In this document: piece after piece, positions 33,016-44,640 of the stretch
Layout of the letters: the number at the start of each line of letters is the position of its first letter
Position numbering within the stretch: position 1 is the stretch's first letter
Assembly: GCA_037157565.1 (NCBI GenBank)
Contig: JAZHRO010000012.1
Coordinates: forward strand, 3,374,501 to 3,438,500
DNA from: Thalassia testudinum
Lineage: Eukaryota > Streptophyta > Magnoliopsida > Alismatales > Hydrocharitaceae
Reading direction: 5' to 3'
DNA: 64,000 nt
Position numbers and translations under genes: made by a program
Notes under the pieces: model-generated
What the model was told of the DNA's origin: nothing
The model's database searches: none
Seen by the model: the letters and a program-made list of their open reading frames with translations, nothing else

Positions 33016-34269
33016 TGGAGGAACCACCCTAACATCTCTTGGAAAAATCTAGGGTAGCAGACCCAAATCCAACCCAGCAACTACGCACTGCAAAGGCCAA
33101 TGGGTCAAGGTCATGTATATACTCAGCTACCTCCTAATCAAGTCAATCAGCCAACCTGGAATGCCTATCAACCTATAAGGCAGGCTAATTTGAACTAACA
33201 GATGGTTGAAATGCAAGGATCCATGCTCTAGCTCATGCAACAAATGAAGACATCACTGGATAACTTGCAATCCGAGCTCACTGCTAATTCTCGTCAACCT
33301 AGATCCCTGCCATCTCAACCCATACCCAACCCTCGCAACATATAGAATCAAGGCAATCGAGACCAGGGGTGCGGGAATCAAAGCAACCCACACACACATG
33401 CTCAGGTGGTTGAGTAGGGTCTTCTTCTACTTCATCCAATCTGGGTTATTTGGCGAATCAGGCCCCTCCGATCTTTCCTAACCCTCCCCAAGATCCAAAC
33501 CCATATGCTTCTGCAAATTTTGTTACCTTGAGGAGTGGACAGCAAACCCATGACCCAAAATTACCCTATTCTAGTAAATCACACTATGGTGAGCCTGAGG
33601 AAGGAAAGGAGAACACTGAAGAAGAGATTAAGGCTTAAAAACCTGATTCCAAAGATCTGACTCATGTTCCATTCCCTAAGGCCTTATTAAAAACCCGAAA
33701 GAAGAAAACCCTAGATATCAACGAGGAGCTACTGAATTTATTCAAGAGTGTAGAGATCAATATTCCGTTCCTCGATGCTATTAAGCACATCTCGGCTTAC
33801 ACTAAATTCTTAAAAGACCTATGTACGCAAAAGCGTAAGCCAAAAGAACCCACCTCGAGGAAGGTGATTCTCTCTAAGCAGGCGAGTTCTGTTATCCTGC
33901 ATCACCTTCCTTAGAAGAAGAGAGATCCAGGTGCCCCCTTGATTTCATGTGTCATTAGGGATTACACTTTTGATAGGGCACTATTAGATCTAGGTGCATC
34001 CATTAACCTAATCCCGACCTCTCTTTATGAAAGGTTTGGGTTAGGTGAACTCAGGCCAACCTCAGCAACACTACAGTTAGCGGACCATTCGCTCACCACA
34101 CCGAATGGCATTATTGAGGACGTTATTGTTAAGGTCAAGGACTTCTATTTTCCTGTAGATTTCCTAGTCCTTGACATGATGTACCTGAAGATTTGAGGAA
34201 CACGTCCATCATTCGAAGGCGCTCGTTCCTAGCTACTGCCAAGGCTAACATCAATTGTGAGAGCGGTAG
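33016..34269 (+). pseudogene. gag: Element H gag end and protease, broken
   Basis: It resumes exactly where 5723 stopped (GGNHPNISWKNLG-like text). It continues with the Gln-rich gag tail (QMVEMQGSML, then QQMKTSLDNLQ), NPYASANFVTLRSGQQT (33500-33545) and NEELLNLFKSVEINIPFLDAIKHI. The protease active site is FDRALLDLGASINLIPTSLYERFGLGELRPTS (33970-34060), with catalytic Asp present. It runs through VIVKVKDFYFPVDFLVLDM to ANINCESGS and is cut there by the K2 LTR at 34270. Five or more stops interrupt it. Confidence 0.87.
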
Positions 34270-35153
34270 TGATGCGAGATTTGCACAATTTTATAAATGG
34301 GGGTTAGTGTCGTTGCAACGCGTAAAATCGATCAGCTTTTAAATTTATATTCATTGATAGTGGTGGTATCTATGGTCATCCAAGGAGGCCAATTTGTTAG
34401 TCAAATAAGTGATTCTCTCTCTCCTCTCCCAAATCAGCACTTCACTTTTTGTATTTTGATTTTTGTAAATTTTTATGTTTGGAAATAAGTGGGATACAAA
34501 TGCGAAGATAGAACTACGCTAAAGAAACTTGCATAACAACTAGAACCTAAGTGAGAAGAGAATTCTTCTCTTCTAAGCTCACCCTAGTAAGTGTGCTTAG
34601 GGTAATTAGAAGAAAGATGTGATGCACTAAAATAAATAAAGTTGCTACTTGAAATTAAAAATTCAAGAATGAAGAAAGGTACTTTTCTATTAAGAAGAAA
34701 TATTTACAAAGTACCTAGGGAGCTCAACTAACGAGAGGTTCCACTTAGTTAATCCCTAGGTAGATGAATGCTTAACAGGAATTAAAATGCAACAAAATAA
34801 AAGAAAAAAAGTTCTCTTGAGTAGCTGAGGCAACCTTTGCTCCATGAATAGTGGCTCCCAGACTTGAAGAAGACTTCCTTCTAGCTCCTTGAGTTGCTCC
34901 TCTCAAAGGTGGACATCCTGCACCCTTCTTTCCTCCTGCCTGGCTATCCTCTAGATGGAAGCTTGCTCTTTGGTGTGGCACAAGGAAGGAGAGAGAAGAG
35001 GAAGAGGGAACCAAGGGAGTGGGTAGGTTACTCCCTTAATCTTCTTCTCTCCTTCTCCTTTCTTGGGCATGGGATGTATGGTGGCTATAGGTGTTTGCTA
35101 GGAGGAAGAATTGTTGCTTGCCAAGGATGGTTTGAATGGTAGGATGGGGGGTC

Positions 35154-35163
35154 ATTTTATAGG
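35154..35163 (-). promoter_or_regulatory. TATA box, K2 LTR
   Basis: CCTATAAAAT on the minus strand is at the site matching 11153 and 22084. Confidence 0.55.
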
Positions 35164-35174
35164 CTAGTATAGAT

Positions 35175-35327
35175 GGTGGTTAGGAAGCTTCCTTGGCACC
35201 ATGTGAAAGGGTACCAAGGAAGGTGGATTGGATGGTGGTTAGGAAGCTTCCTTGGCGTCATGTGAAAGGATGCCAAGGAGGATGGTTAGGAAGCTTCCTT
35301 GTTGCCATGTGAAAGGTTGCTATGGAG
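35175..35327. repeat. Three tandem units in K2 U3
   Basis: Three copies of a unit of about 48-58 bp begin near 35176, 35233 and 35281. Each contains GGTTAGGAAGCTTCCTTG, which has the palindrome AGGAAGCTTCCT, followed by CATGTGAAAGG. Confidence 0.8.
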
Positions 35328-35699
35328 TGTATTTTCGGCACCAATGGTTGGTGGTCTTAATGTAGGTGGATGGCCATTAAGGTGGAGAGGGAGTAGGGTA
35401 GGAGTTGGATTTGAGTTGGATCCAGCTAAGTTGAGCTGGGGTCCAACTACTAGAGCTTCTATCTTCACAAATGTTCCAAGTGCCTTCCATACTGCCAGGG
35501 TTTCTCTAATTTCCAATGCATTCATCCCTGGCAATCAAATGAAAACTACATGAGATAATGTGAAATGAACGCTAATGTATGCTCTAAACCGTAAATGCAC
35601 ATTAATTCTAAATGCAATGATTAATGCAATGCAATGGACAAAATCTTAGGAACTAGATGTGAATGGATGCTAAGGATGATGATAAACTAGTGTTTATCA

Positions 35700-35714
35700 C
35701 ACTCCCATGCTTAT
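35700..35714 (-). other. 3' polypurine tract of K2
   Basis: On the minus strand GCATGGGAGTG leads into the LTR start TGATAAACA. Confidence 0.65.
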
Positions 35715-35716
35715 CT

Positions 35717-35738
35717 TTTTGCTAGTCCCTTAGCAAAA
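35717..35738. other. Hairpin beside the K2 polypurine tract
   Basis: TTTTGCTA and TAGCAAAA pair across GTCCCT. The stem is identical to that of K although the loop differs. Confidence 0.6.
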
Positions 35739-36948
35739 CTTGTGATTGCACCACATTATTTCTCAAGAAACCAACTTTTTATGTTTTGAGGAAAAAGTTC
35801 AAGATAGGACCTTAGTTGATTTTTGTTTAAGGTAGGTACGTGGTTTATTAAGGATAAAACATCTAGACTTAACTTTGGATTCAAAGATTACAGAAATTAA
35901 GACCACTGTATCCTTTGAGAATTTACTACTTAACACCTTTTTAATTCAAATATCCCAAAATAGTTTTTGCTGTTAGGATCTCCCTGGCTCGTGCACTCGA
36001 TCTGTAGCTCGCAAGTTGATGAAAATTTAGGTGTCAATGCTTTGTGATATGCCAACATTATTGGGATAAGGTCATGTTATTGAAACATTTTTTTTTCAGT
36101 TATTTCCCCCATGCTTAGCCTTAGCTTAGTCCTACAGATGTGTTGGGATCATCATTCCCGTTGCCAATCCTCGAGGGGGCTCTAACGTTGGCACTTCGAG
36201 ATAGTACCGTCCAAGACACACCCCAGGAACTCACAACCCCAAAACACAATGCAATGTAAAGGGGTGCTCCAAGCAAACTCAAGTTCTTGCTCCGATGCTA
36301 TGGGTAGAGAACCGTCCAAGGCACCTGAGCTGCAAAATGTGCCTTAATGCTCTGTCTAAAGATATCAAATATAGATATAGAGCAGCGCTGAGGTGGTAAC
36401 ATGTTAACATTGCATCCTCAAAGGAAGTATTTTTCCTTCTCGACGGTGGGAGCTCAAACCAATTATCTATCTCGGTCTTTTACTAAGATTTTGCAAGAGT
36501 TTTTTAATTATTTAGATGTTTTTGGGCTTGGGTAGTGTTGGCTCTGTATGTGAAATGTTTGACACCAAGTTTTCAAAGGAAAAGCAAATTTTTGTATTGA
36601 GAAGCTAAGTCAAGTACTATCCAGGTCGCTAACAAAGTAGGGTTACTAAAGCATCAAGTGTTAGGATGGATTCTTTGTAAGATACCTGATCTAGTCTAGG
36701 TTTTTAGACCTAAAATGTCTAAACATGAATCTGCAGCTTCATCCTTAGTTTGTTAATAATTAAATCCCAAGTGTACCTAGTTTGAATTAAAGTCCAACCG
36801 TTGGTCCTTTCTTTCCCTAAAAATTCTCAAAACATTTTTTTAGAAGTTATGCAAATAGAGTGCATATGCAGATTAGATGATGCAAATGCAAAATATTTTA
36901 ATGTTTTTAGGTTCTAAAAAATAATGAAATGCCAAACAAAATTGAAGT
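35739..36948 (-). other. K2 3' non-coding region
   Basis: It matches 12550-13750 of K along its length (for example CCAATCCTCGAGGGGGCTCT and TAAAGGGGTGCTCCAAGCAA). No coding frame is seen. Confidence 0.65.
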
Positions 36949-36960
36949 ACCCCCCATGCT
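36949..36960 (-). other. Internal polypurine tract of K2
   Basis: AGCATGGGGGGT on the minus strand is kept even though integrase is deleted. Confidence 0.6.
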
Positions 36961-37127
36961 TAAGGTTTGCAAGTCCCTCGCAAAAGGAAAAGAGTAGGAG
37001 AAGATATCACCTGAGAGAGGAAGTTAGGATAGAGGCGAAGTTTTGCAGAACCTGAAAAAGGAAATGAAAGCAAAAAGGAAAATGTTGCTGGGTTACCTCC
37101 CAACTAGTGTTGTCTTTAATGCCATTT

Positions 37128-38111
37128 AGTTGGGTGTCAACTGATTCTTGGAGGATGGTCAATCGTGAAGATAGTTAGACACGTGAATGCCCTATAAAAT
37201 GCAATCTTCCTCTTGGTCATCTGAAAAGAAAATGGTGGAAGTAGGGTGAGTAAAATGAGTGTGAAAAATCCAAGAAATACCCGAGTCTGTCCAAGGTTTT
37301 AGTTCAGGAAGAAGGCCATGCTTGAGGGGATCAAATGGTAGGTCTAGGGGAAAGGGACTGGGGGAAAGGTTAACAAGATGAAGGGTAGGGTGATAGAAGA
37401 GTGGTTGGATCAGGGGGATAATCAAGAAGAGATTTTAGAGCGAGACAAGGCTCCAAGCCATAGATTTCACCGACCAATGATTCAGAGTCAGAGTCCTCGA
37501 AAAGATTTTGGTCGGGAAGGGTATCTATTAACAATGTCTCCACCAAATTGGATATTTCTGTATCTGAGTCCTCGATAAAATTATCATTGTCATGGAATCT
37601 CTTGGAGGATTTGAAAATATCAAGAGTGATGGTTTGGCCTACGCAAGTGATATCCATTTTTCCTGTATAGCAATTTATATTCGCTTTTGCAGTGGCCGGA
37701 AAAGGTCATCCAAGAATGATTGGGGAATTAATTAGAGATTCGAGTACCTAATGTTAAGGACCAGAAAGTCTTCGGGGAAGACATAATTCTGGACTTTGAC
37801 AAGGACATCCTTGATAATCCTGTAGGTTTGATTGTAGATCGATCAGCTAATTGAAGGGTAACTTCAATGGGTTTTAATTCACTGATCTGAAATTCTTCAA
37901 ATAAAATTGTGGGAATGATATTGACTGAGGCACCAAGATCAAGAAGGCCACGATCAAAGGTAGTGTCATCAATAATCATAGAAATTAATGGCACGTCTAG
38001 ATCTTTCATCTTAGGAGGTAGCTTGCTTTGTATGACAGAGCTTACTATCTTCAAAAGATGCACTTGTCTTAGATTTTTGGCCTCCCTTTTTGGAGTACAG
38101 ATCTCCTTCAA
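37128..38111 (-). pseudogene. K2 aspartic protease, broken
   Basis: A 127-codon frame (38111 to 37728) includes FDRGLLDLGASVNIIPTILFEEFQISELKPIEVTLQLADRS with the catalytic Asp present. After a frame change, a second frame (37657-37370) carries the acidic linker ITLDIFKSSKRF and DNFIEDSDTE. Text then ends near 37140 in sequence that in K lies after integrase; this marks the pol deletion. Confidence 0.8.
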
Positions 38112-40160
38112 AAATTTGGCATAGGCAGGTATATACTTGAATGCATCTAGGAGAGGGATATTGATTTGAATTTATCCAAATAAATCCATGAGTTCTTTTA
38201 TAGGCTTAGATTTCTTTTTTCGATTAGTAGTGGGGTGGAGAGCTTGTGGAAAAGGGGTAGGAGTTGTTTCATGAGATTTTTGTGTTTCTTTCTCTTCCTA
38301 ATGGGGGAGTTGGGAGTCAATTTGCACAAGAATTGGGGTTGTACCATGTTGTTGTGAAGGCCTAGGATCAGTGGTGGTTTTCCTACTCCTCAATGTAACT
38401 GCATGTGCAGTCGGATTATTATTTGGAGGAGGTGGAGGGGCCTGTTGTTGTGAAAACTTGGGAGGCTACTGAGGTGATGGATCAGTAGGAGGCTGATTAT
38501 GGTAATTTTGAGTTCCGCTCAAATACTGGTTCCTTTGATTATTAGGATTGGGTATGGGTTGGGAAGGTAGATGTCCTGTAGGTCTTTAGGTCAAAGTAAC
38601 CCCAATCTGATTATGGAGATTTGTAACAACACGGGTTACCTCCAAAATCTGATTTTGCATCCCCTGCAAGGTTTTCATAACTTGGGCATTAATGTCTTCT
38701 TGGGATGGCCCAGGTTGATAGAAAGTCTGGTTCTACCCAAACCCTCCAAATTGGTTTTGTTTCTGAGAGGGCACCTGATTGGGCTAGGAGTGAGTCGGGT
38801 AATTCCTACAATTGGAGTTGGAGGGAGTTCTAAATTGCTTCTGGAGGGAGAAAATATTCTCAGTGGGGTTACGATTTGGATAACTGCAAGTCCCCGAGGA
38901 ACCATATAAAGCCTTAGAAAATTCATTATACTTAGCAGGGATAGTATTGAGATTGTGCAAGTTCTCTCTCTTTAGAATGTTAGCGGGGTCAGATGTGGAA
39001 CTTGGGTGGGTGTAGTAAGTCTTTCCTCAATTTTCTTCTGATTTAATTGCATCTGGTCGAGTCTGTGGGAAATCATTTGAAGGTCATCTTGGGTAGTAGG
39101 GATTGATTGAGTGCTTATCTCATGAACACCAAACTGCGAGTTGGTAGTCCTGCCAAAGGCGTTCATGGACGCATGGTTAAATGAGCTTTCACTCATTTCT
39201 TCAAAAAGATTATAAGCACTCTTAGCATCTTTATTTAGGTAGTTGCCGCCACACGAGGCATCGACGAAACGTTGAAGTTGATCTTCTAATCCATGGTAGA
39301 AGATCTACATGAGCTGCCATAATGGAACCTCGTGGTGCAGGCAACTTCTTAAAAGATCCTAGAATTGCTCCCAAGAATCACGTAAGGTCTCACCAAGTTT
39401 TTGTTGGAAGATCATAATAGATCATCATAGGGAAATTGTATGACCAATGGGGAAGAATTTCTTTAGGAAAGTAATTTTAAGCTGAGGCCAAGTGGTAATG
39501 GGTTTGCCAATGGTTCTGAACTAATATGTGTCCTTCTCCTCTAGAGAAAGTGGGAATAACCACATCAGCCATAAATCCTCTCGCACATTGCGAGAACGGG
39601 TCATCTGTGCGAGGAGAGTAAGTTCCTCAAGGTGGCTGAACGGGTCTTCCTGAGGAAGGCCATGGAAGTGCTTGATTAAGGTCAGAACAACAAGATTAAT
39701 CTCAAAGTCCCCTTCTGGTATGACCAACCCTGGTCTATACTCATAATTGGAAGGATCATAAAAATTCTTTAGAGGAACGACAGGCTGCTGACGGGGTAGT
39801 GGATTTTGCCATTGGTTGGCTAGGCTTATTATATTCCTAGTCAATAGTTGTTGATTGGCCTGTAGTTGAGAAATCTGCTCAGCTATCATAGAATAAGGAT
39901 TAGGTAAGGGGGGGTGTTGTTGTGGTTGTGGCATATCAATATGAGGAAGCTCCAGGTTTGGAAAGTCAAAGGTGGGGGGGTTAGTTTGTGTGTTTTGGGT
40001 GGAAGGTTCAGAAGTGGGATTAGAGGTAGATGTGGATGGGTTAGTGGACCTATTTTTCTGGTTTTCCATTTTTTTATGTGAATGAGAAGAAGAATGTGGA
40101 AAAAGCAGTCTTTTGGTGCAGGGGGCAAAATCAAGTGGTCCCTCCAAGTGCGGAGTTTGG
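38112..40160 (-). pseudogene. gag: K2 gag, broken
   Basis: A 208-codon frame (40147 to 39521) begins EGPLDFAP after a decayed start; the ATG expected near 40170 is changed, by comparison with MHERRSQ in K. It includes a Pro/Thr-rich stretch, VPLKNFYDPSNYEYRPGLVIPEGDFEI, and LIKHFHGLPQEDPFSHLEELTLLAQMTRSRNV. Later frames give MSESSFNHASMNAFGRT and QDDLQMISHRLDQMQLNQKKIEERL (39196-38972) and a Pro-rich tail. It is close to K gag in sequence and order. Confidence 0.85.
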
Positions 40161-40542
40161 GACCGTCACCCGTGCAAAAATTGGAAGAAACGGGGAGGAG
40201 AGGAGGGAAAGATGAGAGAAATGTGCAATCAAGCAATAAAAAATTCTAGACCTAACTTAAATGTGACTCCCTAAAAATTAACCTAAGACTTGATCTACCT
40301 ACGAAATAAAAAATCTCTAGTGGATATCCATTCTCTCAACAAATCTGGCTAGGCTGAATCAGGGGAGGTTTGAGCCCAAGCATGTCCCAGGAAAATCATT
40401 GGGGGCTTGTGTTAACCCGCGCCTGGTTGTTTGACACAGCCCCTTAGTTTGGCACCAAATATAGATGAAAGAATTTATACCAACTAAAGATAACTTAAGA
40501 CCTAGGTAGTAAGCCTAAGTTTGATGAAACCTTAGGGGTCAA
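40161..40542 (-). other. K2 leader, cut by element M
   Basis: It matches the gag-side third of the K leader, including TTAACCCGCGCCTGGTTG and CCTTAGGGGTCAA. It ends at 40542, where the M LTR begins. The last five bases, GTCAA, are the expected target duplication of M; the partner lies outside the window. Confidence 0.7.
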
Positions 40543-41475
40543 TGATGTGCATACATCTAAATAGCCAAAAATATCTATTAATGCATGTTCTTAGTACTAT
40601 ATTAGCATCATGCATTGTAAATATTGCATAACATGCATAATCATGCATTTAGGTCAAATTGTATAAATTGTATAGTAATTGTCTCCTTGTATGGCCAGGA
40701 CAAGGTGACTTTTAATCAGGGCTTTGGACAGAAGATCCAACCGTGCAGATCTGATCATAGCGATGATTGGAATTCAACGACTCCAAGATCGCCCCGATCG
40801 GACATCCATAACACTAGATATAGTTTGAGGAAGCTCAGAAATTAAGGGCCAAGATGGTGTCAATCCGTACTTCAGACAACAAATCCCTTCCTTCACCTCT
40901 CTCCCTCTCCAAAGCTCTAAAGAAGCTTATCCCACACCCGGGATGCTCCTTTAGAACCAAATCCAAAGTTTTCTCGCCCCATTCTAGAAGTGGATCCCGC
41001 GACGACGACGACACTCTGCCTCATTCCTACTTCTTCTTGCTTCATTCTCCTTCCTGCCCCATCCTCTGTCTTCCAGGCATTGCTCTGTCCGGCTCGTCCT
41101 CCAAGCAATCGTCGAGGAGGATAACATCTCTCTCCCTTCTTTTTATCGCTTTCTAGAATAGAATTTCCCACTTTCTAGCTGTAATCATTTCCCACTTTCT
41201 AGTTGTAAAAATAGTATTCATATATCAAGTGATTATTTTCTCTCTCTCTCTCTTAGTGTTAATATCAATTCCATTGTAATTATCTCGCTTTCAAACAAAA
41301 ACTCCAAAAAAATATAATCACGGATTTTAGATTGACGTAGCCTCCCTGTGTTCGACTAGGAATTTCTTTACGAATTTTGGTAAAATTTTATCTGTTGATA
41401 GATTGCTTCGCAAATCGAACTACAACGATGGGTCTTCAAATCCAACTCCAATCACATAGTTTTCCACTCTCAACA
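40543..41475 (+). repeat. Element M 5' LTR (short family G variant)
   Basis: It starts TGATGTGCATACATCT and ends CTCAACA. At 933 bp it is about 730 bp shorter than the N LTRs. The missing part is U3 from about the GATGACAAATCC block through the G-box palindrome, the GC-rich block and the TATA box; text jumps from ACAACAAATCC to CCTTCCTTCACCTCTC. With no TATA box this LTR is probably a weak or dead promoter. Confidence 0.82.
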
Positions 41476-41478
41476 TTT

Positions 41479-41496
41479 TGGCACCATTGCCGGAGA
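41479..41496 (+). other. Primer binding site of M
   Basis: TGGCACCATTGCCGGAGA follows the LTR after a 3-nt spacer. It is tRNA-Asp type with TGGCGCC changed to TGGCACC. Confidence 0.78.
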
Positions 41497-42715
41497 GGCA
41501 ACGGTTCTCGATTTTCTTTCCGCATTTTGCACACTTTACTATTTTCTAACTTGCTTTATTTCTTGTCTATTATTTTGCAGGTACCTCAACAGAGAATCTT
41601 CAAGCGGTAGATTGGAGTAAAGTGCAATTGAAGACAACTATAAGTGCTCCCCATTCTTCTCCCCTTCATAGATTTCATTTCACAACACTAATTTAAACCC
41701 CAATTAACCTAGGTGTTTGCATAAATCCTAGAATTAGTTTGGTTGTTTGGATTTCTACCCACATTCATCTCGCTCTCGTAAAAAAAAATAAAAATAAAAA
41801 GATACTTCTTGTGGGATTAATCAACATACACACCACATACACCCACATTAAAGGCACATAGCCTAATTGATCTTTATCTACTTCACTGGGATTCTGATCT
41901 ATGAAATCGGTACTCACAAATCAACATATAAAAAACAGAAATCAGTCTAGGTCAATCATCTTGTGTGCCTAACTCAATGGTGCAATTTTGGCCAATTGTT
42001 TGAGTTGTTTGGGTCGCACCACTTAACCTAAAATCAACTCATCAAGTAGCTTCCCTGTAGGGTTTTCAATTTAGGTCAATACTAGGCACTCCAGTTTACT
42101 TTTTGATTACAAACGGAAAAGATCTTCACTCGTGTTTGAACTTTTGGATTGCCTTGAAACTTGATTGAATTAACCTAATTCCAAACCCTAAAAGCTACTT
42201 AAGCAAGATTTGAACTTGAAAAGCCACTAATCAAAAAAATAATCTTGCTTGAAAACCCTGGTTGTGCATGCACTCACACATACTCAATCGATCATTAAGA
42301 GCACAACCCATCTTAAGAGCCCACCACATTCCATAAGCACTATAATCCCAAGCCTAAATAAAATCAAGTAGACGTTGGCCTTAAGGACTGACTCGCTCTT
42401 CAGAGCCCAGGCTGAGATTGTTTATGATTAACCTGCTTGTAGTAATCAATATGATGTCTAGCTAGGGGAGTAGCATCAAACGACCGCGGTTGGGGGTATG
42501 CAAGGAACCGGAGGCTCAAGCCAAAGGAAGAACCTTCTCCCCAATCCCTCCTTTTAACTGGTTGGATTGATTGGACGCAAGTAGAGTAAATTGTCTATAA
42601 TCTTAAGATGGATTCTAAGAGTCTATAGATCCTTAGGCAACCCCACTTAAGGACATGCTTGTTTTGTTGTGCTGCAGGGTTCTTATCCCCAGCCCTTCTG
42701 ACCTCTTCCTAGTTT
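41497..42715 (+). other. Untranslated leader of element M
   Basis: This non-coding stretch is shared with N (48010-49206) and in part with H. Landmarks include GTAGATTGGAGTAAAGTGCA near the start, AACCTAGGTGTTTGCATAAA, and CTAGCTAGGGGAGTAGCATC near 42460. Confidence 0.7.
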
Positions 42716-44640
42716 ATGCTTGAAAGGAGGTCATTGGATCCCTGATTAGAAGGACCATTAGAGTATTTTAGGAGGCATAGATTGGATTTTGGCCATATTG
42801 ATCCCATGGTCGATCAACAACCTCCTCTACCTCAAAATCAACAGGAGATGTTTCAAAGGCAATTGGAACAAATGCAAAGAATGCAAGAATGGTTCCAAAG
42901 AATGCAGGGTGCTCAACCCTTGATGAATTTTTATGATCCTTCAAATTATGGGGAACATCTCAGCATCCAGATTCCTTCCGGAGACATAGAAATCAAGCCC
43001 CAAGTGTTAAGCCTGATTAAACACTTTCATGGGCTTGGCTCTGATGACCCGTTTCAGCATTTGGAGGACTTGACCACTTTGGTCTAGGCCACTAAGGCGC
43101 AAAATGTGAATGAAGAGCAAATGATCATGAGGTTCTTTCCCCACTCTCGTAGGGATAAAGCCGCTCATTGGTACAGGACCATAGGAAGGCTGATCACAAC
43201 ATGGAATAATCTAAAATCAGCTTTCCTGAAGAAATTCTTCCCTGTCGAACGTACTAATGCTCTGAGATGGGCGATTACTACCTTCGCCTAGCAGCTGGGG
43301 GAATAGATTCATGTGGCCTAGGAGTGATTCCAGGACCTATTGTGGAAGTGTCCACACCATGAGGTGCCGAAATGGCAGCTCGTGCTGATCTTTTACCACG
43401 CATTGACTGAGCAACTCAGAAACCGTGTGGATACTTCTTGCGGAGGCAATTTCCTCAACAAAGACATAGATAGCATGCACTATTTGTTTGAGGAGATGAG
43501 TGAAAATTCAATCAATCATGCCTCCAAGGATACTTTTAACCGGTCCCAACAACCCAGATCGTATGTTAATGAAGTCCACAACTCTCATTCATTTGATATG
43601 GAACTGATTTGCAATAAGCTAGATAAGGTGGACCTAGTTACCAAAAGGATGGAGTGGATGGCTGGAAACTCAATGAACAATTCTCAATCCAGTCAATCCC
43701 AAAATTCGGGATTCCATTCGTTGTGAGCTCCTTCTGGATGGGAGTTCTTGAATCAACTGGATGCGGCTCAACCTATGAGCCAACAATATTCAGAACCCCA
43801 CGAGTTCCAAACTGGGACCTTTAATCCCAGTTTCTCTGATCCTTCCCTTTCTTTCTCTCCATCCTTATCCTATGAGGATGTCTATGCTGTACAGGAGAAT
43901 GTTAGGTGCAACCCTTACTCCAATACTTACAATCCGAGTTGGAGGAACCACCCTAACTTCACCTTAAAAACTTTGGGGTAGCTGACCCAATTCCGACCCA
44001 GCAACTATGCTTTGCAAAGACCAATGGGTCAAGGTCATGTTTACACTCAGTTGCCCCCGAATCAGGTCAATCAGCCATCTTGGAATGCCCGTCAACCCAT
44101 AGGGCAAGCTGATTTGAACTGACAGATGATAGAAATGCAAGGATCTATACTCCATCTCTTGCAACAAATGAAAACTTCGCTGGATAACTTGCAAATTGGG
44201 TTCATTGCTAATTCTCGTCAACTCAGATCTCTGCCATCTCAACCTGTACCCAACCTGTATAATATCCAGAATCTAGGCAATCAAGCCCAAGGGTGTGGGA
44301 ATCAGAGGGACCCATACGCACATGCTCAGGTAGTCGAGCATGGTCCTTTCTCTTTTGCTTCTTCGAATTAGAGGTTTCTAGCTAATGAAGCCCCTCCAAT
44401 CTTTCATAACCCTCCCCAAGACCCAAAACTCGTATGCATCTGCTAATTCTGTTACCTTGAGGAGTGGAAAACAAACTCAGGATCCACAACCACACTATTC
44501 TGATCTATTAAATCTTGGAGAGCTTGAGGAGAGAAAGGAGAACTCTGAAGAAGAAATCAAGGCTCAGGAACCTAATTCCACAAATCTGACTCATGTTCCT
44601 TTTCCTGTGGCCTTGATTAAACCTAGGAAGAAGAAGCTGT
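42716..44640 (+). pseudogene. gag: Element M gag, broken
   Basis: It begins MLERRSLDP, then a stop, then LEGPLEYFRRHRLDFGHIDPMVDQQPPLPQNQQEMFQRQLEQMQRMQEWFQ. The capsid core follows: KPQVLSLIKHFHGLGSDDPFQHLEDLTTL, RDKAAHWYRTIGRLITTWNNLKSAFLKKFFP, and KWQLVLIFYHALTEQLRNRVDTSCGGNFLNKD. It continues with the CNKLDKVDLVTKRME helix and a Gln-rich tail. Only a few stops interrupt the first 300 codons. The end is the NSVTLRSGKQT motif near 44450 and the acidic stretch before the protease. Confidence 0.88.

Larger units (their letters stand above)
3073..34269 (+). mobile_element. Element H, Athila-like, split by a 27-kb nested insertion
   Basis: The visible parts are a truncated LTR (3073-3762), leader (3763-4491), gag first part (4492-5723), and gag end plus protease (33016-34269). 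Removing 5724-33015 rejoins gag in register: the text reads ATAATCCGAG at the left break and GGAGGAACCACCC at the right, exactly as in the unbroken gag of M near 43930. H is cut again at 34270 by K2, so its pol and 3' LTR lie outside the window. The five bases before the LTR are GTAAT; the matching duplication would be out of view. Confidence 0.8.
34270..35699 (-). repeat. K2 3' LTR (short variant)
   Basis: It begins TGATGCGAG and ends GTTTATCA, the same termini as the K LTRs. It shares the R-U5 half (TTTTAAATTTATATTCATTGATA, GTCATCCAAGGAGGC). At 1,430 bp it is about 800 bp shorter than K: most of the AGCT-rich block is absent, and a local tandem repeat (35175-35327) takes its place. Confidence 0.85.
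34270..40542 (-). mobile_element. Element K2, K-family element with gag and protease only
   Basis: One LTR (34270-35699), the 3' non-coding region, protease and gag are present on the minus strand. RT, RNase H and IN are missing: protease linker text near 37200 leads directly into the region after integrase (37085-37140 matches K at 13885-13945). The right part, including the 5' LTR, is cut off by M at 40543 and would lie beyond the window. GGTAG at 34265-34269 would be its target duplication. Such an element would need enzymes from a relative to move. Confidence 0.85.

Noticed and set aside
3073..34269. Reading H and the 33016-34269 gag end as two independent elements
   Set aside because: The gag text joins without loss across the gap when compared with M and N, so one split element is simpler.
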